From NCBI GenBank assembly GCA_003660865.1, contig QMVA01000062.1:1-7843 (forward strand): 7,843 bases of DNA, read 5' to 3'. The notes below the pieces were generated by a model. That model was given only the letters and a program-made list of their open reading frames with translations, had not been told where the DNA came from and did no database searches. Source of the stretch: Candidatus Nanohalarchaeota archaeon (GTDB taxonomy: Archaea; EX4484-52; B79-G9). This document shows positions 1-5,670 of the stretch, piece by piece; position 1 is the first letter of the stretch; the number at the start of each line of letters is the position of its first letter. A program made the translations under genes and the position numbers.

Positions 1-1404
1 ATCCGCGCGAACAGGACAAACAGCAAGCATAAACTCATACAGCGAAAAAAGCGCATCATCAGGCACAAAAAAATCACGTGCATCATCATCACACACAACA
101 GGCGCAAACGGCCTAAACCCCTCTCGGTGCTTCACCCCAAGATTCAAAACATCCCGCACCCTGGAACCACAGGGACTAGCCAAAATACTGCACCCCCCAA
201 GCGCCCGCGCCCCCACTCCATCCTCCCCTAGAACCACCCGACAACATACCCCTCGTAAATCAGGCGCGCCACCCCTGACACCATCTCCTCATCATCCCTA
301 AACACAGTATACTTAACCCCCTCACCCTCCAAAAAACCCTTAATATCGTCATCAGAAAAACACGGCCCAAAAAAAGCAGAGCCAAAACCCACTCTCTTCT
401 CACACCCAAAAACAGAATAAAAAACATAAAACCCGACCCCAACCGCCAACCCCATAACATCAGGAACAGGAAGAACATAAACTCTCCTAAAGCCCGCCTT
501 ACCCGCAACCTTCGAAAGAGCAAGACAATTAAGCGCAGCCTCACCGGACACGCACAAATTATCACACCCTGCAACCCTGCGCGCATATTTAAGCACACCT
601 AAAAGCGCATCCTCCAAAACCATCTGTAGCGAAGCAGCAATATCCTTATGCCTCTGCATAATCCTCTCCCCTCCTCCTGCGCTCCCAAAACAATCCCGCA
701 AACTTATCTGAAACAACAAACCGGCCATCAACAAAATCAAAAAAAGACATATCAAGCGCATACGCCTCATCCGAAACCCCGGCAACCCCCAGAAAATCAT
801 CATAAAAAACAGGCCTCCCGTAAGCAGAAAGCCCCATCACCTTATACTCAGACCCCTCATCACAAAACCCCAGGTAATCACAAACAGCGCGATACAAAAC
901 CGCAATCGAATCAGGAGACCCAATAGCCCTCAAAAAAGAAACATCCAACCCCTTCGCACACCCAATGACCGTGCAATACTCACCCGCCGCACCATCCACA
1001 ACCACAAGAGCCGCCTCATCAAACAAAGAGCCAAAATAAGACCCAAACCCAAAAGCAGCATAACTCAAAACACCCTCGATGCGCCCCCCGTACCTAAGCT
1101 CGCCGCGCAGCACATCAACAGCACGGCCATTCGCCGCCATCCCCCTCTTTTCATCCAAATCAACCCATCCGGCACCCCCCCTTAAGCGAACCGGAAAAAG
1201 CACCACCTGCGCAAAAGCCAACACAATCAACATCATTAATCAATATCCCTGCACCATCAAGACAAAACCAGACAGCACTATATGGAAACCCACTATCCCC
1301 CTTCTTTCTGCTAATCGCTCCTCATGCGCAGCAAACAAAACCCCGCCATCCCTCAAAAGACACGCAGACGAACCCACTCCAAGAGACAGCCCAAGAACAT
1401 ACAT
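1..1404 (-). pseudogene. Carbamoyltransferase, NodU/CmcH family, broken by frameshifts and a stop; 3' end beyond window
   Basis: Family role (known): transfer of a carbamoyl group from carbamoyl phosphate to a sugar hydroxyl, through a Kae1-like N-terminal domain and a YrdC-like C-terminal half. The start is ATG at 1404 with GGTG four bases upstream, 16 bases after the preceding gene. Pieces in three frames line up in family order: MYVLGLSLGVGSSACLLRDG and AAHEER (1404-1315); GFPYSAVWFCLDGAGI (about 1300-1250); DEAALVVVDG and EYKVMGLSAYGRP (about 1040-810); RHKDIAASLQ and CVSGEAALNCLA (about 660-515); GYVVGWF-stop-GRMEWG, ARALGGCSILASP and KHREGFRPFAPVV (247 to about 75). Reading needs shifts near 1313-1314 (T2 for T3), 1175-1181 (G7 for probably G8), 687-690 (T4 for T3) and 210-214 (G5 for G6), all on the minus strand. 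TAG at 228-230 replaces the conserved Gln of WFQGRMEFG. The HHLxHAASAF metal-binding block is degenerate (EGVLSYAAFGF). Either a decayed gene or a stretch of assembly errors; decay is favoured because every neighbouring gene is open. Confidence 0.85.
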
Positions 1405-1420
1405 AACACACCACGCAAAA

Positions 1421-2230
1421 TCAGGCCCGCACAAGCTCCCGCGCCCGCCTCAGATCCCCCTTCTTATGAACATGAACCTCATCTCCCGGCAAAACAAGCC
1501 CGTAAAGCCGCCCGTCCCGCGCAAGCGCAGGAAAAACCACATCCTCAAGCGAATCACCGCCAACAGAAAAAACACCCGGGCTGGCCACAAAAATCGGCGT
1601 AAACGCAATAAAACTGCTCAAAGCCTTAACCTTCTGGCTAAACGCAAGCACTTTATTCCCATCAAGCTGCACAGTCCCCTTCTCAGCCGGGTGCGCAGCC
1701 GAAGAAAGCGCAAGCGTCACAACCCCGCCGTTCACCACATGCTCACGAAAAAGCCGCATCAGATCATACCGGAAAACAAGATCCCCATACACCACCAGGA
1801 AATCCCCCTCAACCTTCGAAGACACAAGCGAAAGCGAATGCGCAGTCCCCCTCGACTCACACTCCTCAACATAATCAACCGAAACCCCAAGAGCCTCCCC
1901 GTTCTTCAGGACAGAAAAAATCTGCGTAAGAACATCACTCCTCGCCACCACAAAAATCCGGCAAAACCCGAAACCCTTAAGCTGCAAAACCGTATCCTCA
2001 ATAACAGTCCTCTCGCCAATCTTCGCAACAAACCGAAAAACCCCATCAGAAAGCCTCTGCTTATCCTCATCCCCCCCGCAAAGAACAACAGCAACTCGCC
2101 TATCACCAACCGACCTCTTCAAAAGATACTCAATAGCATCTGACCTATTCTTAATCCTGATGCCGTCAACAATCCCCTCAACAGCCCTAAGCACACCCGA
2201 ATCAACAGTCACAGAAATTTTCTCTTTCAT
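1421..2230 (-). CDS. Ribbon-helix-helix domain fused to a degenerate sugar-1-phosphate nucleotidyltransferase domain
   Basis: 269 residues. ATG at 2230 is chosen because GGTG (2236-2239) sits five bases upstream and MKEKISVTVD is a typical ribbon-helix-helix start; a GTG two codons earlier is less likely. Residues 1-42 look like a CopG/Arc-type DNA-binding domain (strand KISVTVD, then two helices ending in NRSDAIEYLLKRSV). Residues 46-269 follow the NDP-sugar pyrophosphorylase fold: VAVVLCGG, TVIEDTVLQLKGFGF, SRGTAHSL, FLVVYGDLVF, SLEDVVFPALA, GRLYGLVLPGD. Key positions are altered: the GxGTRLxPxT loop is shortened to GGDEDKQRLSDG, the PK that supplies the catalytic lysine reads FR, and the late metal-binding VDIG-type motif reads VHVH. 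It lies 16 bases before the carbamoyltransferase and is probably cotranscribed with it. It may be a sugar-nucleotide-responsive regulator that lost catalysis, or may be decaying with its neighbour. Fold assignment is strong, function unknown. Confidence 0.8.
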   Translation of the reverse strand: MKEKISVTVDSGVLRAVEGIVDGIRIKNRSDAIEYLLKRSVGDRRVAVVLCGGDEDKQRLSDGVFRFVAKIGERTVIEDTVLQLKGFGFCRIFVVARSDVLTQIFSVLKNGEALGVSVDYVEECESRGTAHSLSLVSSKVEGDFLVVYGDLVFRYDLMRLFREHVVNGGVVTLALSSAAHPAEKGTVQLDGNKVLAFSQKVKALSSFIAFTPIFVASPGVFSVGGDSLEDVVFPALARDGRLYGLVLPGDEVHVHKKGDLRRARELVRA

Positions 2231-2263
2231 CCACACACCATCAACAATATAATAGCCGCAAAA

Positions 2264-2270
2264 CTATAAA
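2264..2270 (-). promoter_or_regulatory. TATA box of the RHH-nucleotidyltransferase operon
   Basis: Read on minus, TTTATAG lies about 37 bases before the ATG. A start about 25 bases downstream would give a leader of roughly 12 bases that contains the GGTG ribosome binding site at 2236-2239. Archaeal TATA spacing fits; inferred from sequence only. Confidence 0.5.
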
Positions 2271-2275
2271 TAATC

Positions 2276-2292
2276 ATCCTACCTTATCCTAC
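2276..2292. promoter_or_regulatory. Direct repeat ATCCTAC x2 in the divergent promoter region, candidate operator
   Basis: ATCCTAC occurs at 2276-2282 and again at 2286-2292, a 10-base period (about one helical turn), between the TATA boxes of the two divergent transcription units. Ribbon-helix-helix proteins commonly bind short repeated half-sites at such spacing, and the adjacent gene encodes such a domain. The binding is inferred. Confidence 0.35.
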
Positions 2293-2302
2293 ACAAGTAA
2301 GA

Positions 2303-2310
2303 TATTTAAA
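2303..2310 (+). promoter_or_regulatory. TATA box of the GalU/RmlA-type gene
   Basis: TATTTAAA centred near 2307, about 33 bases before the ATG at 2340. A start near 2332 gives a very short leader, with GTGA at 2332-2335 four bases from the ATG. Confidence 0.45.
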
Positions 2311-2339
2311 CAACCACCCAAAAAAGATACAGTGATAAA

Positions 2340-3182
2340 ATGATAGGAATAATTCCCGCTGCCGGCAAAGGCACAAGACTAAAGCCAATAACAGAGGCAA
2401 TCCCAAAAGAACTCCTTCACTGCGGCTCAAAATGCCTCATAGAACACTCCCTCGAATCCCTCAACATCTGCGGCATAAAAAGAGCATGCCTGATAACCGG
2501 CCACAAAAAAGGTCCCCTGATAGACTTCGTAAAAGACGGCAGCCTCTATGGCCTTGACATAGACTTTGCATACCAGACAAGCACCCAGGGGCTCGGCCAC
2601 GCCATACTCTGCGCAAAAAACAAGATCCGAAACAACGATTTAGACCTCATGGTACTCCTCGGCGACACAGTAATCGAACCAAAACACATCCTGAAAGACC
2701 TCAAAGAAACTCACAAAAAAGAAAACCTCTTCGCAACCTTCCTATTAAAAGAAGTACAAGACCCCTCCAGATGGGGTGTAGTAAAACTAAAAAACCTAAA
2801 AAATGGCAAAGGCGAAATCGAAGAAGTCTTCGAAAAGCCACAGACCCCCGAAGAACAAAAGCGCTTCGAAATCAACGGCAAATACTACGCAATAATCGGC
2901 GTATACTGCCTCAACCAGAAAATATTCACATACCTCGAAAACACCCCGAGAGGCAGAAACAACGAAATCCAACTGACAGACGCAATACAACGCGGCCTGG
3001 AAAACGGCGAAAAAGCCATGGGCATAAAATTCGACGGCAACTGGCTCGACGTTGGCGCCCCGAAAACATACCTGTTGGCCCAATGGCAATTCTTCAAAAA
3101 CAAGACCGAACAGGACATACTAAAACTGGCAGAAGAATGGGACCGGACAGCAGAAAAAATCAACAGCACACAAAACGAATAA
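2340..3182 (+). CDS. UTP-glucose-1-phosphate uridylyltransferase / RmlA-type sugar nucleotidyltransferase
   Basis: 280 residues, close to the usual length for GalU/RmlA enzymes, which join a sugar-1-phosphate to a nucleoside triphosphate to give an NDP-sugar and pyrophosphate in the cytoplasm. Residues 4-25 carry the nucleotide-binding and catalytic loop (IIPAAGKGTRLKP, then IPKELL with Lys23). QGLGHAILCAKN (83-94), LLGDT (106-110, metal-binding Asp109), EVFEKP (162-167), NNEIQLTDAI (207-216) and WLDVG (235-239, second metal-binding Asp237) follow in order. IPAAG, PKE, GLGHA and EIQLTDAI favour GalU-type specificity (UDP-glucose) over RmlA, but substrate cannot be settled by eye. All catalytic positions are intact, in contrast to the divergent fused nucleotidyltransferase next door. 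It lies 145 bases before the UDP-glucuronate decarboxylase gene on the same strand, whose substrate derives from UDP-glucose. Confidence 0.85.
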   Translation: MIGIIPAAGKGTRLKPITEAIPKELLHCGSKCLIEHSLESLNICGIKRACLITGHKKGPLIDFVKDGSLYGLDIDFAYQTSTQGLGHAILCAKNKIRNNDLDLMVLLGDTVIEPKHILKDLKETHKKENLFATFLLKEVQDPSRWGVVKLKNLKNGKGEIEEVFEKPQTPEEQKRFEINGKYYAIIGVYCLNQKIFTYLENTPRGRNNEIQLTDAIQRGLENGEKAMGIKFDGNWLDVGAPKTYLLAQWQFFKNKTEQDILKLAEEWDRTAEKINSTQNE

Positions 3183-3209
3183 ACAAAAATCAAAACATAG
3201 CCACAAGTC

Positions 3210-3222
3210 GGGTGGGCGGGGG
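3210..3222 (+). other. G-rich tract in the intergenic gap
   Basis: Runs of 3, 3 and 5 G separated by single bases stand out on a strand that is otherwise G-poor. Role unknown; a two-tier quadruplex in DNA or RNA is conceivable. Confidence 0.4.
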
Positions 3223-3283
3223 CTCAAGGACGGTCATCACAAATTCACAAAGGAGGATATTCCATACAATAACACAAAAGAAA

Positions 3284-3290
3284 TTATACA
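3284..3290 (+). promoter_or_regulatory. Possible TATA box of the UDP-glucuronate decarboxylase gene
   Basis: TTATACA lies about 40 bases before the ATG. A start near 3310 would give a short leader containing the purine-rich AAAAGGA at 3313-3319, a modest ribosome binding site. The decarboxylase may also be reached by readthrough from the upstream gene. Confidence 0.35.
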
Positions 3291-3327
3291 TCATATTCAA
3301 AAATAAAAAAACAAAAGGACGATACAA

Positions 3328-4278
3328 ATGTCAACAATACTAATAACCGGTGGCTCAGGCTTCATCGGCTCCCACCTGATAGACCGGCTGATAAAAGACA
3401 ACCACCGGATAATCTCACTAGACAACCTAATAACCGGGCGCACGTCAAACCTCGACCACCAAAAAGACAACCTAAACCTAAAAACAATCAACCACGACAT
3501 AACAGAACCAATAGACATAGAAGAAAAAATAGATTATATATTCCACATGGCATCCCCTGCATCTCCCATAGACTACCTGCAGATACCAAAAGAAACCCTC
3601 CTCACAGGCTCAATCGGCACAAAAAACATGCTTGACCTCGCACAAAAACACAGCGCAAGACTCCTGCTAGCCTCAACCTCAGAAATATACGGCGACCCGC
3701 TTGAGCATCCCCAGAAAGAGACATACTTCGGAAACGTAAACACAATAGGCCCAAGAAGCTGCTACGACGAGGCAAAGCGCTTCGCAGAAGCAATCACAAT
3801 GGCATACCACAGGACCCACAAAACAAACGTAGTCATAGCAAGAATATTCAACACATACGGCCCGAGAATGAGACCCAACGACGGCAGAGTCGTCCCGAAC
3901 TTCATAATCCAGTCACTAAAAAACGAGCCCGTAACAATAAACGGCGACGGTACCCAGACAAGAAGCTTCTGCTACATAGACGACCTTGTAGACGGCCTGA
4001 CAAAACTAATGTTCTCCGAAATACAAGGCGAAGCAGTAAACCTCGGAAACCCTGAAGAGACAACAATCAACGACTTCGCAGAAAAAATAAAAACCCTGAC
4101 AAACAGCGCATCAACAACAACCTACAACGACCTCCCGGAAAACGACCCCATAAGAAGACTGCCGGATATAACAAAAGCAAAACAACTCCTGAACTGGGAA
4201 CCAAAAACCGACATAGAAACAGGTCTAAGCGCAACAATAGAACACTTCAAAAACGTCATGAACAAAACAGACAAGTGA
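3328..4278 (+). CDS. uxs: UDP-glucuronate decarboxylase (UDP-xylose synthase), extended SDR family
   Basis: 316 residues, the normal size for soluble UXS. The enzyme oxidises C4 of UDP-glucuronate with NAD+, decarboxylates it and reduces it back to UDP-xylose. Residues 7-15 are the Rossmann motif (TGGSGFIGS). LDNLITGRTSNLDH (31-44), HDITEP (56-61) and HMASPASPIDYLQIPKET (73-90) are characteristic of UXS. The catalytic set is present: LLASTSEIYGDP (113-124, Ser118 and Glu119) and the YxxxK pair Tyr146/Lys150 in GPRSCYDEAKR. Then ARIFNTYGPRM (171-181), NDGRVVPNFI (184-193) and DGTQTRSFCYIDDLV (207-221). The C-terminus ends in TDK, and its TGA stop lies inside the first twin-hairpin element. Codons end overwhelmingly in A or C. 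No UDP-glucose dehydrogenase is seen in the window, so the substrate must be made by a gene elsewhere. Confidence 0.9.
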   Translation: MSTILITGGSGFIGSHLIDRLIKDNHRIISLDNLITGRTSNLDHQKDNLNLKTINHDITEPIDIEEKIDYIFHMASPASPIDYLQIPKETLLTGSIGTKNMLDLAQKHSARLLLASTSEIYGDPLEHPQKETYFGNVNTIGPRSCYDEAKRFAEAITMAYHRTHKTNVVIARIFNTYGPRMRPNDGRVVPNFIIQSLKNEPVTINGDGTQTRSFCYIDDLVDGLTKLMFSEIQGEAVNLGNPEETTINDFAEKIKTLTNSASTTTYNDLPENDPIRRLPDITKAKQLLNWEPKTDIETGLSATIEHFKNVMNKTDK

Positions 4279-4329
4279 CCTAAAGCGAAGCTTTACGGTC
4301 GCTCTGATCGCCAGCCTTTCTGAAGGCTG
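4268..4329 (+). repeat. Twin-hairpin element, copy 1 (62 bp)
   Basis: Hairpin A (4274-4303) has an outer stem AGTGACC/GGTCGCT with one T-G pair, a single bulged C, an inner stem TAAAGC/GCTTTA and loop GAA. After eight bases, hairpin B (4312-4329) pairs CAGCCTT with AAGGCTG around the loop TCTG. The element begins inside the last codons of the decarboxylase gene and supplies its TGA stop (4276-4278). No T-run follows, so a classical terminator is not indicated. It marks the left boundary of the compositionally distinct island. Confidence 0.9.
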
Positions 4330-4640
4330 AAACAGGCCCATAACTAAGGAACGAAAATTAATTAACATACTAAAAAGGCATTTGTCGTCCTACTTTCTGT
4401 CTAAAAACACATACCAGAACACAGCCCGCACCGTTATGTAATGCATCAGTTGGATGGTAACTACTCAGCCCATAGAAATCAGCAACTTGCGAGCATGCCA
4501 AAAGAAGCGAATTCGTTCTATCCAAAAAATGTTAAAAGATAAAAACAGCACCCTCTGAGTGTGTTGAGATTTTCATAGTAATTTATCAGAGATATTCAAA
4601 TATAGAATAAAAGGAATCAATAAGTGGGACAAAATAACCG
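4330..4640. other. Gene-free stretch at the left of the island
   Basis: I see no supported gene here. It holds a segment at 4344-4393 whose first 34 or so bases resemble 5391-5425, the sequence GGTAACTACTCAGCC at 4456-4470 that I cannot assign, and the near-palindrome around CGAATTCG at 4508-4515. Composition is mixed, not A/C-rich like the DNA to the left. Confidence 0.5.
4344..4393 (+). repeat. Diverged repeat, copy 1
   Basis: By hand alignment the first 34 bases (starting CTAAGGAACGAAAATTAATT) match about 27 positions of the segment starting at 5391. Similarity fades afterwards and the region is A-rich, so the relation is tentative. Confidence 0.35.
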
Positions 4641-4667
4641 ATAAGTTTATATATTATATAAACTTAT
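4641..4667. promoter_or_regulatory. Perfect 27-bp palindrome over the promoter of the first toxin-antitoxin pair
   Basis: Thirteen-base arms (ATAAGTTTATATA and its complement) flank one central T, with no mismatch. The arms contain TTTATATA, the best TATA box for the downstream pair; a start about 25 bases later would leave a leader holding GGTGA at 4690-4694. A palindrome over the TATA box is the expected layout for autorepression by the antitoxin, whose winged-helix fold suits DNA binding. Binding is inferred. Confidence 0.65.
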
Positions 4668-4699
4668 ACATATATAAAATTATATAATTGGTGATACAA

Positions 4700-4963
4700 A
4701 TGCAAAATCAAATTTTACATTATCCAAACCTTCGAACTGTTTTAGTAGTTGAAAAGATTATTCAGGAATCTGATACTGTAGTATCTAAAGCTGAATTGAA
4801 AAGAAAACTTCCAACCCAAATTATGCATCAGACTTTAAATTTAATTTTAGAGTACTTAGAAACTAGCGGCAAAATAATGATTGGCTCTAAAGGCATTACC
4901 TGGATTAACAATCCCAGTCCGGAATTAAATGCTTTGTTAAAGAAAGCAGTTAGGGTGGCATAA
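4700..4963 (+). CDS. Winged-helix antitoxin-like protein, first gene of a toxin-antitoxin pair
   Basis: 87 residues. ATG at 4700 is preferred over a TTG at 4688 because GGTGA (4690-4694) lies five bases before it. Residues 11-40 read as helices ending in the helix-turn-helix segment VSKAELKRKLPTQIMHQTLN (28-47), followed by EYLETSGKIMIGSKGITWIN (51-70), which looks like the third helix and the wing. This is the organisation of small archaeal wHTH regulators found beside RelE/ParE-type toxins. Its TAA directly abuts the ATG of the next gene, so the two are translationally linked. The perfect palindrome over its promoter suggests autoregulation. I do not recognise a named family. Confidence 0.7.
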   Translation: MQNQILHYPNLRTVLVVEKIIQESDTVVSKAELKRKLPTQIMHQTLNLILEYLETSGKIMIGSKGITWINNPSPELNALLKKAVRVA

Positions 4964-5338
4964 ATGTACGATAAAGAAATATGGGTGGAATTTTCTGAAG
5001 ATGCAGATCTCGATTACCAGGAATTACAGAAGAAACTCTTACAAGAAAAAGAACAGGGGATTGAGAATTCTTCGAATATGCAATTACTAAAATCCATTGA
5101 TAGAGAGAAGGACAATATTAAAATAGATCCCCAATATGGGACTCATATTCCCAGAAGAAACATTTCGAAAGCAGTGGTTAATCGGTATGGAACCGATAGG
5201 CTGTGGAAAGTTGATTTAGTCGGTTACTGGAGAATGATTTATACAATTACCGGAGATGAAGTAAAAATAATTGCTTTTGTACTGGAATTTATGGATCATA
5301 AGAAATATGATAATGTGTTTGGTTATAGGAAGAAGTAA
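4964..5338 (+). CDS. RelE/ParE-superfamily toxin-like protein, archaeal type
   Basis: 124 residues. The start ATG follows the antitoxin TAA with no gap, and GGGTGG inside the antitoxin end serves as ribosome binding site. The C-terminal half is characteristic of archaeal RelE/ParE-fold proteins: HIPRRNISKAVVNRYG (61-76), LWKVDLVGYWRMIYTI (80-95, with Arg90 at the usual conserved arginine position), DEVKIIAFVLEFMDHKKYDN (98-117) and a terminal FGYR. Residues 12-50 form a charged helical region preceding the fold. RelE proteins cleave mRNA at the ribosome and ParE proteins poison gyrase; which applies here cannot be told from sequence. Codon use is ordinary AT-rich with T- and A-ending codons, unlike the A/C-ending genes to the left, consistent with acquisition from elsewhere. 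Confidence 0.75.
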   Translation: MYDKEIWVEFSEDADLDYQELQKKLLQEKEQGIENSSNMQLLKSIDREKDNIKIDPQYGTHIPRRNISKAVVNRYGTDRLWKVDLVGYWRMIYTITGDEVKIIAFVLEFMDHKKYDNVFGYRKK

Positions 5339-5381
5339 TATTTAGTCCCGTCCTGCTCAAAATTTAGGTGATAAAGCACAC

Positions 5382-5393
5382 TTTTGTCTTCTT
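5382..5393 (+). terminator. T-rich stretch after the RelE/ParE-type gene, possible archaeal terminator
   Basis: TTTTGTCTTCTT lies 43 bases after the toxin stop codon. Archaeal transcription often ends at T-rich tracts without a hairpin. Weak evidence. Confidence 0.3.
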
Positions 5394-5441
5394 AGGAATG
5401 AAAATGAATTAATATCCCAAAAAAGTGCCCTTTGTTGCTAC
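5391..5441 (+). repeat. Diverged repeat, copy 2
   Basis: Starts CTTAGGAATGAAAATGAATT and aligns with 4344 onward at about 27 of 34 positions, then loses clear alignment although both end in CTAC. One copy precedes and one follows the first toxin-antitoxin pair. Confidence 0.35.
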
Positions 5442-5527
5442 AATTAGTTTCGAAGCAATAACGGTAACAGATGTCTACTCGTTCCGGGTTGTAAAATGCG
5501 GAAGTTATTTTGCATCCGTTCGTACAC

Positions 5528-5564
5528 CAAACCAGTAACAATCAAAGCAGACAAGTGACCTAAA
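5528..5564 (+). repeat. 37-bp direct repeat leading into twin-hairpin copy 2
   Basis: 34 of 37 bases match 7014-7050 by hand alignment, extending similarity upstream of the hairpin element. In frame with the same TGA used by the decarboxylase gene, this copy reads KPVTIKADK-stop and the other KPLTIKVDK-stop, so the repeat may carry the end of a former coding sequence. Confidence 0.75.
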
Positions 5565-5609
5565 ACGCAGTTTTACGGTCGCTATGATGATCAACCTTTC
5601 AGAAGGTTG
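5548..5609 (+). repeat. Twin-hairpin element, copy 2 (62 bp)
   Basis: Same length and orientation as copy 1, with 52 of 62 positions identical. Hairpin A (5554-5583) keeps the outer stem and bulged C but has inner stem TAAAAC/GTTTTA and loop GCA. Hairpin B (5592-5609) is CAACCTT/AAGGTTG around TCAG. Four of the ten differences from copy 1 are two compensating pairs, so pairing is preserved. It separates the two toxin-antitoxin modules. Confidence 0.9.
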
Positions 5610-5659
5610 CAATAGAACACTTCAGAAAAAATCTCCAACAAACACCAACAAACCAATAA
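5609..5659 (+). pseudogene. Possible orphan 3' end of an NDP-sugar epimerase gene
   Basis: Directly after hairpin B of copy 2, the frame reads AIEHFRKNLQQTPTNQ-stop, like the C-terminal tail of extended-SDR epimerases. Fifteen bases (5610-5624) are identical to 4235-4249 in the decarboxylase gene and are in the same codon phase (TIEHFKN there). There is no coding sequence in front of it. Short, so chance similarity is not excluded. Confidence 0.45.
5626..5631 (-). terminator. T6 run after the HEPN gene, possible terminator
   Basis: On minus, GGAGATTTTTTCTG lies about 40 bases beyond the HEPN stop codon. A T-run alone can end archaeal transcription. Low confidence. Confidence 0.3.
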
Positions 5660-5670
5660 TCTTATCTTCT

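Noticed and set aside
228..230. In-frame TAG as pyrrolysine or programmed readthrough in the carbamoyltransferase
   Set aside because: The codon replaces a conserved Gln and lies among several frameshifts in the same gene, so a mutation is the simpler reading.
1079..2143. Long plus-strand open frame opposite the minus-strand genes
   Set aside because: It is Pro/Lys/Arg/Asn-rich with no family resemblance, and it arises because the A/C-rich strand has few stop codons. The opposite strand encodes recognisable domains.
3201..3240. Degenerate fourth hairpin element, since ACAAGT and ACGGTC occur about 30 bases apart as in the true copies
   Set aside because: The sequence between them cannot form the stems and the six-base matches are too short to mean much.
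4268..4329. Intrinsic terminator of the decarboxylase gene
   Set aside because: The hairpins overlap and follow the stop codon, but no T-run follows either hairpin, and copy 3 lies just before a gene start.
5426..5539. Short frame starting at GTG, with VPFVATISFEA and later VYSFRVVKCGSYF, ending at TAA
   Set aside because: It looks somewhat protein-like, but has no good start signal and no recognisable family, and it ends inside the 37-bp repeat. Not enough to call a gene.
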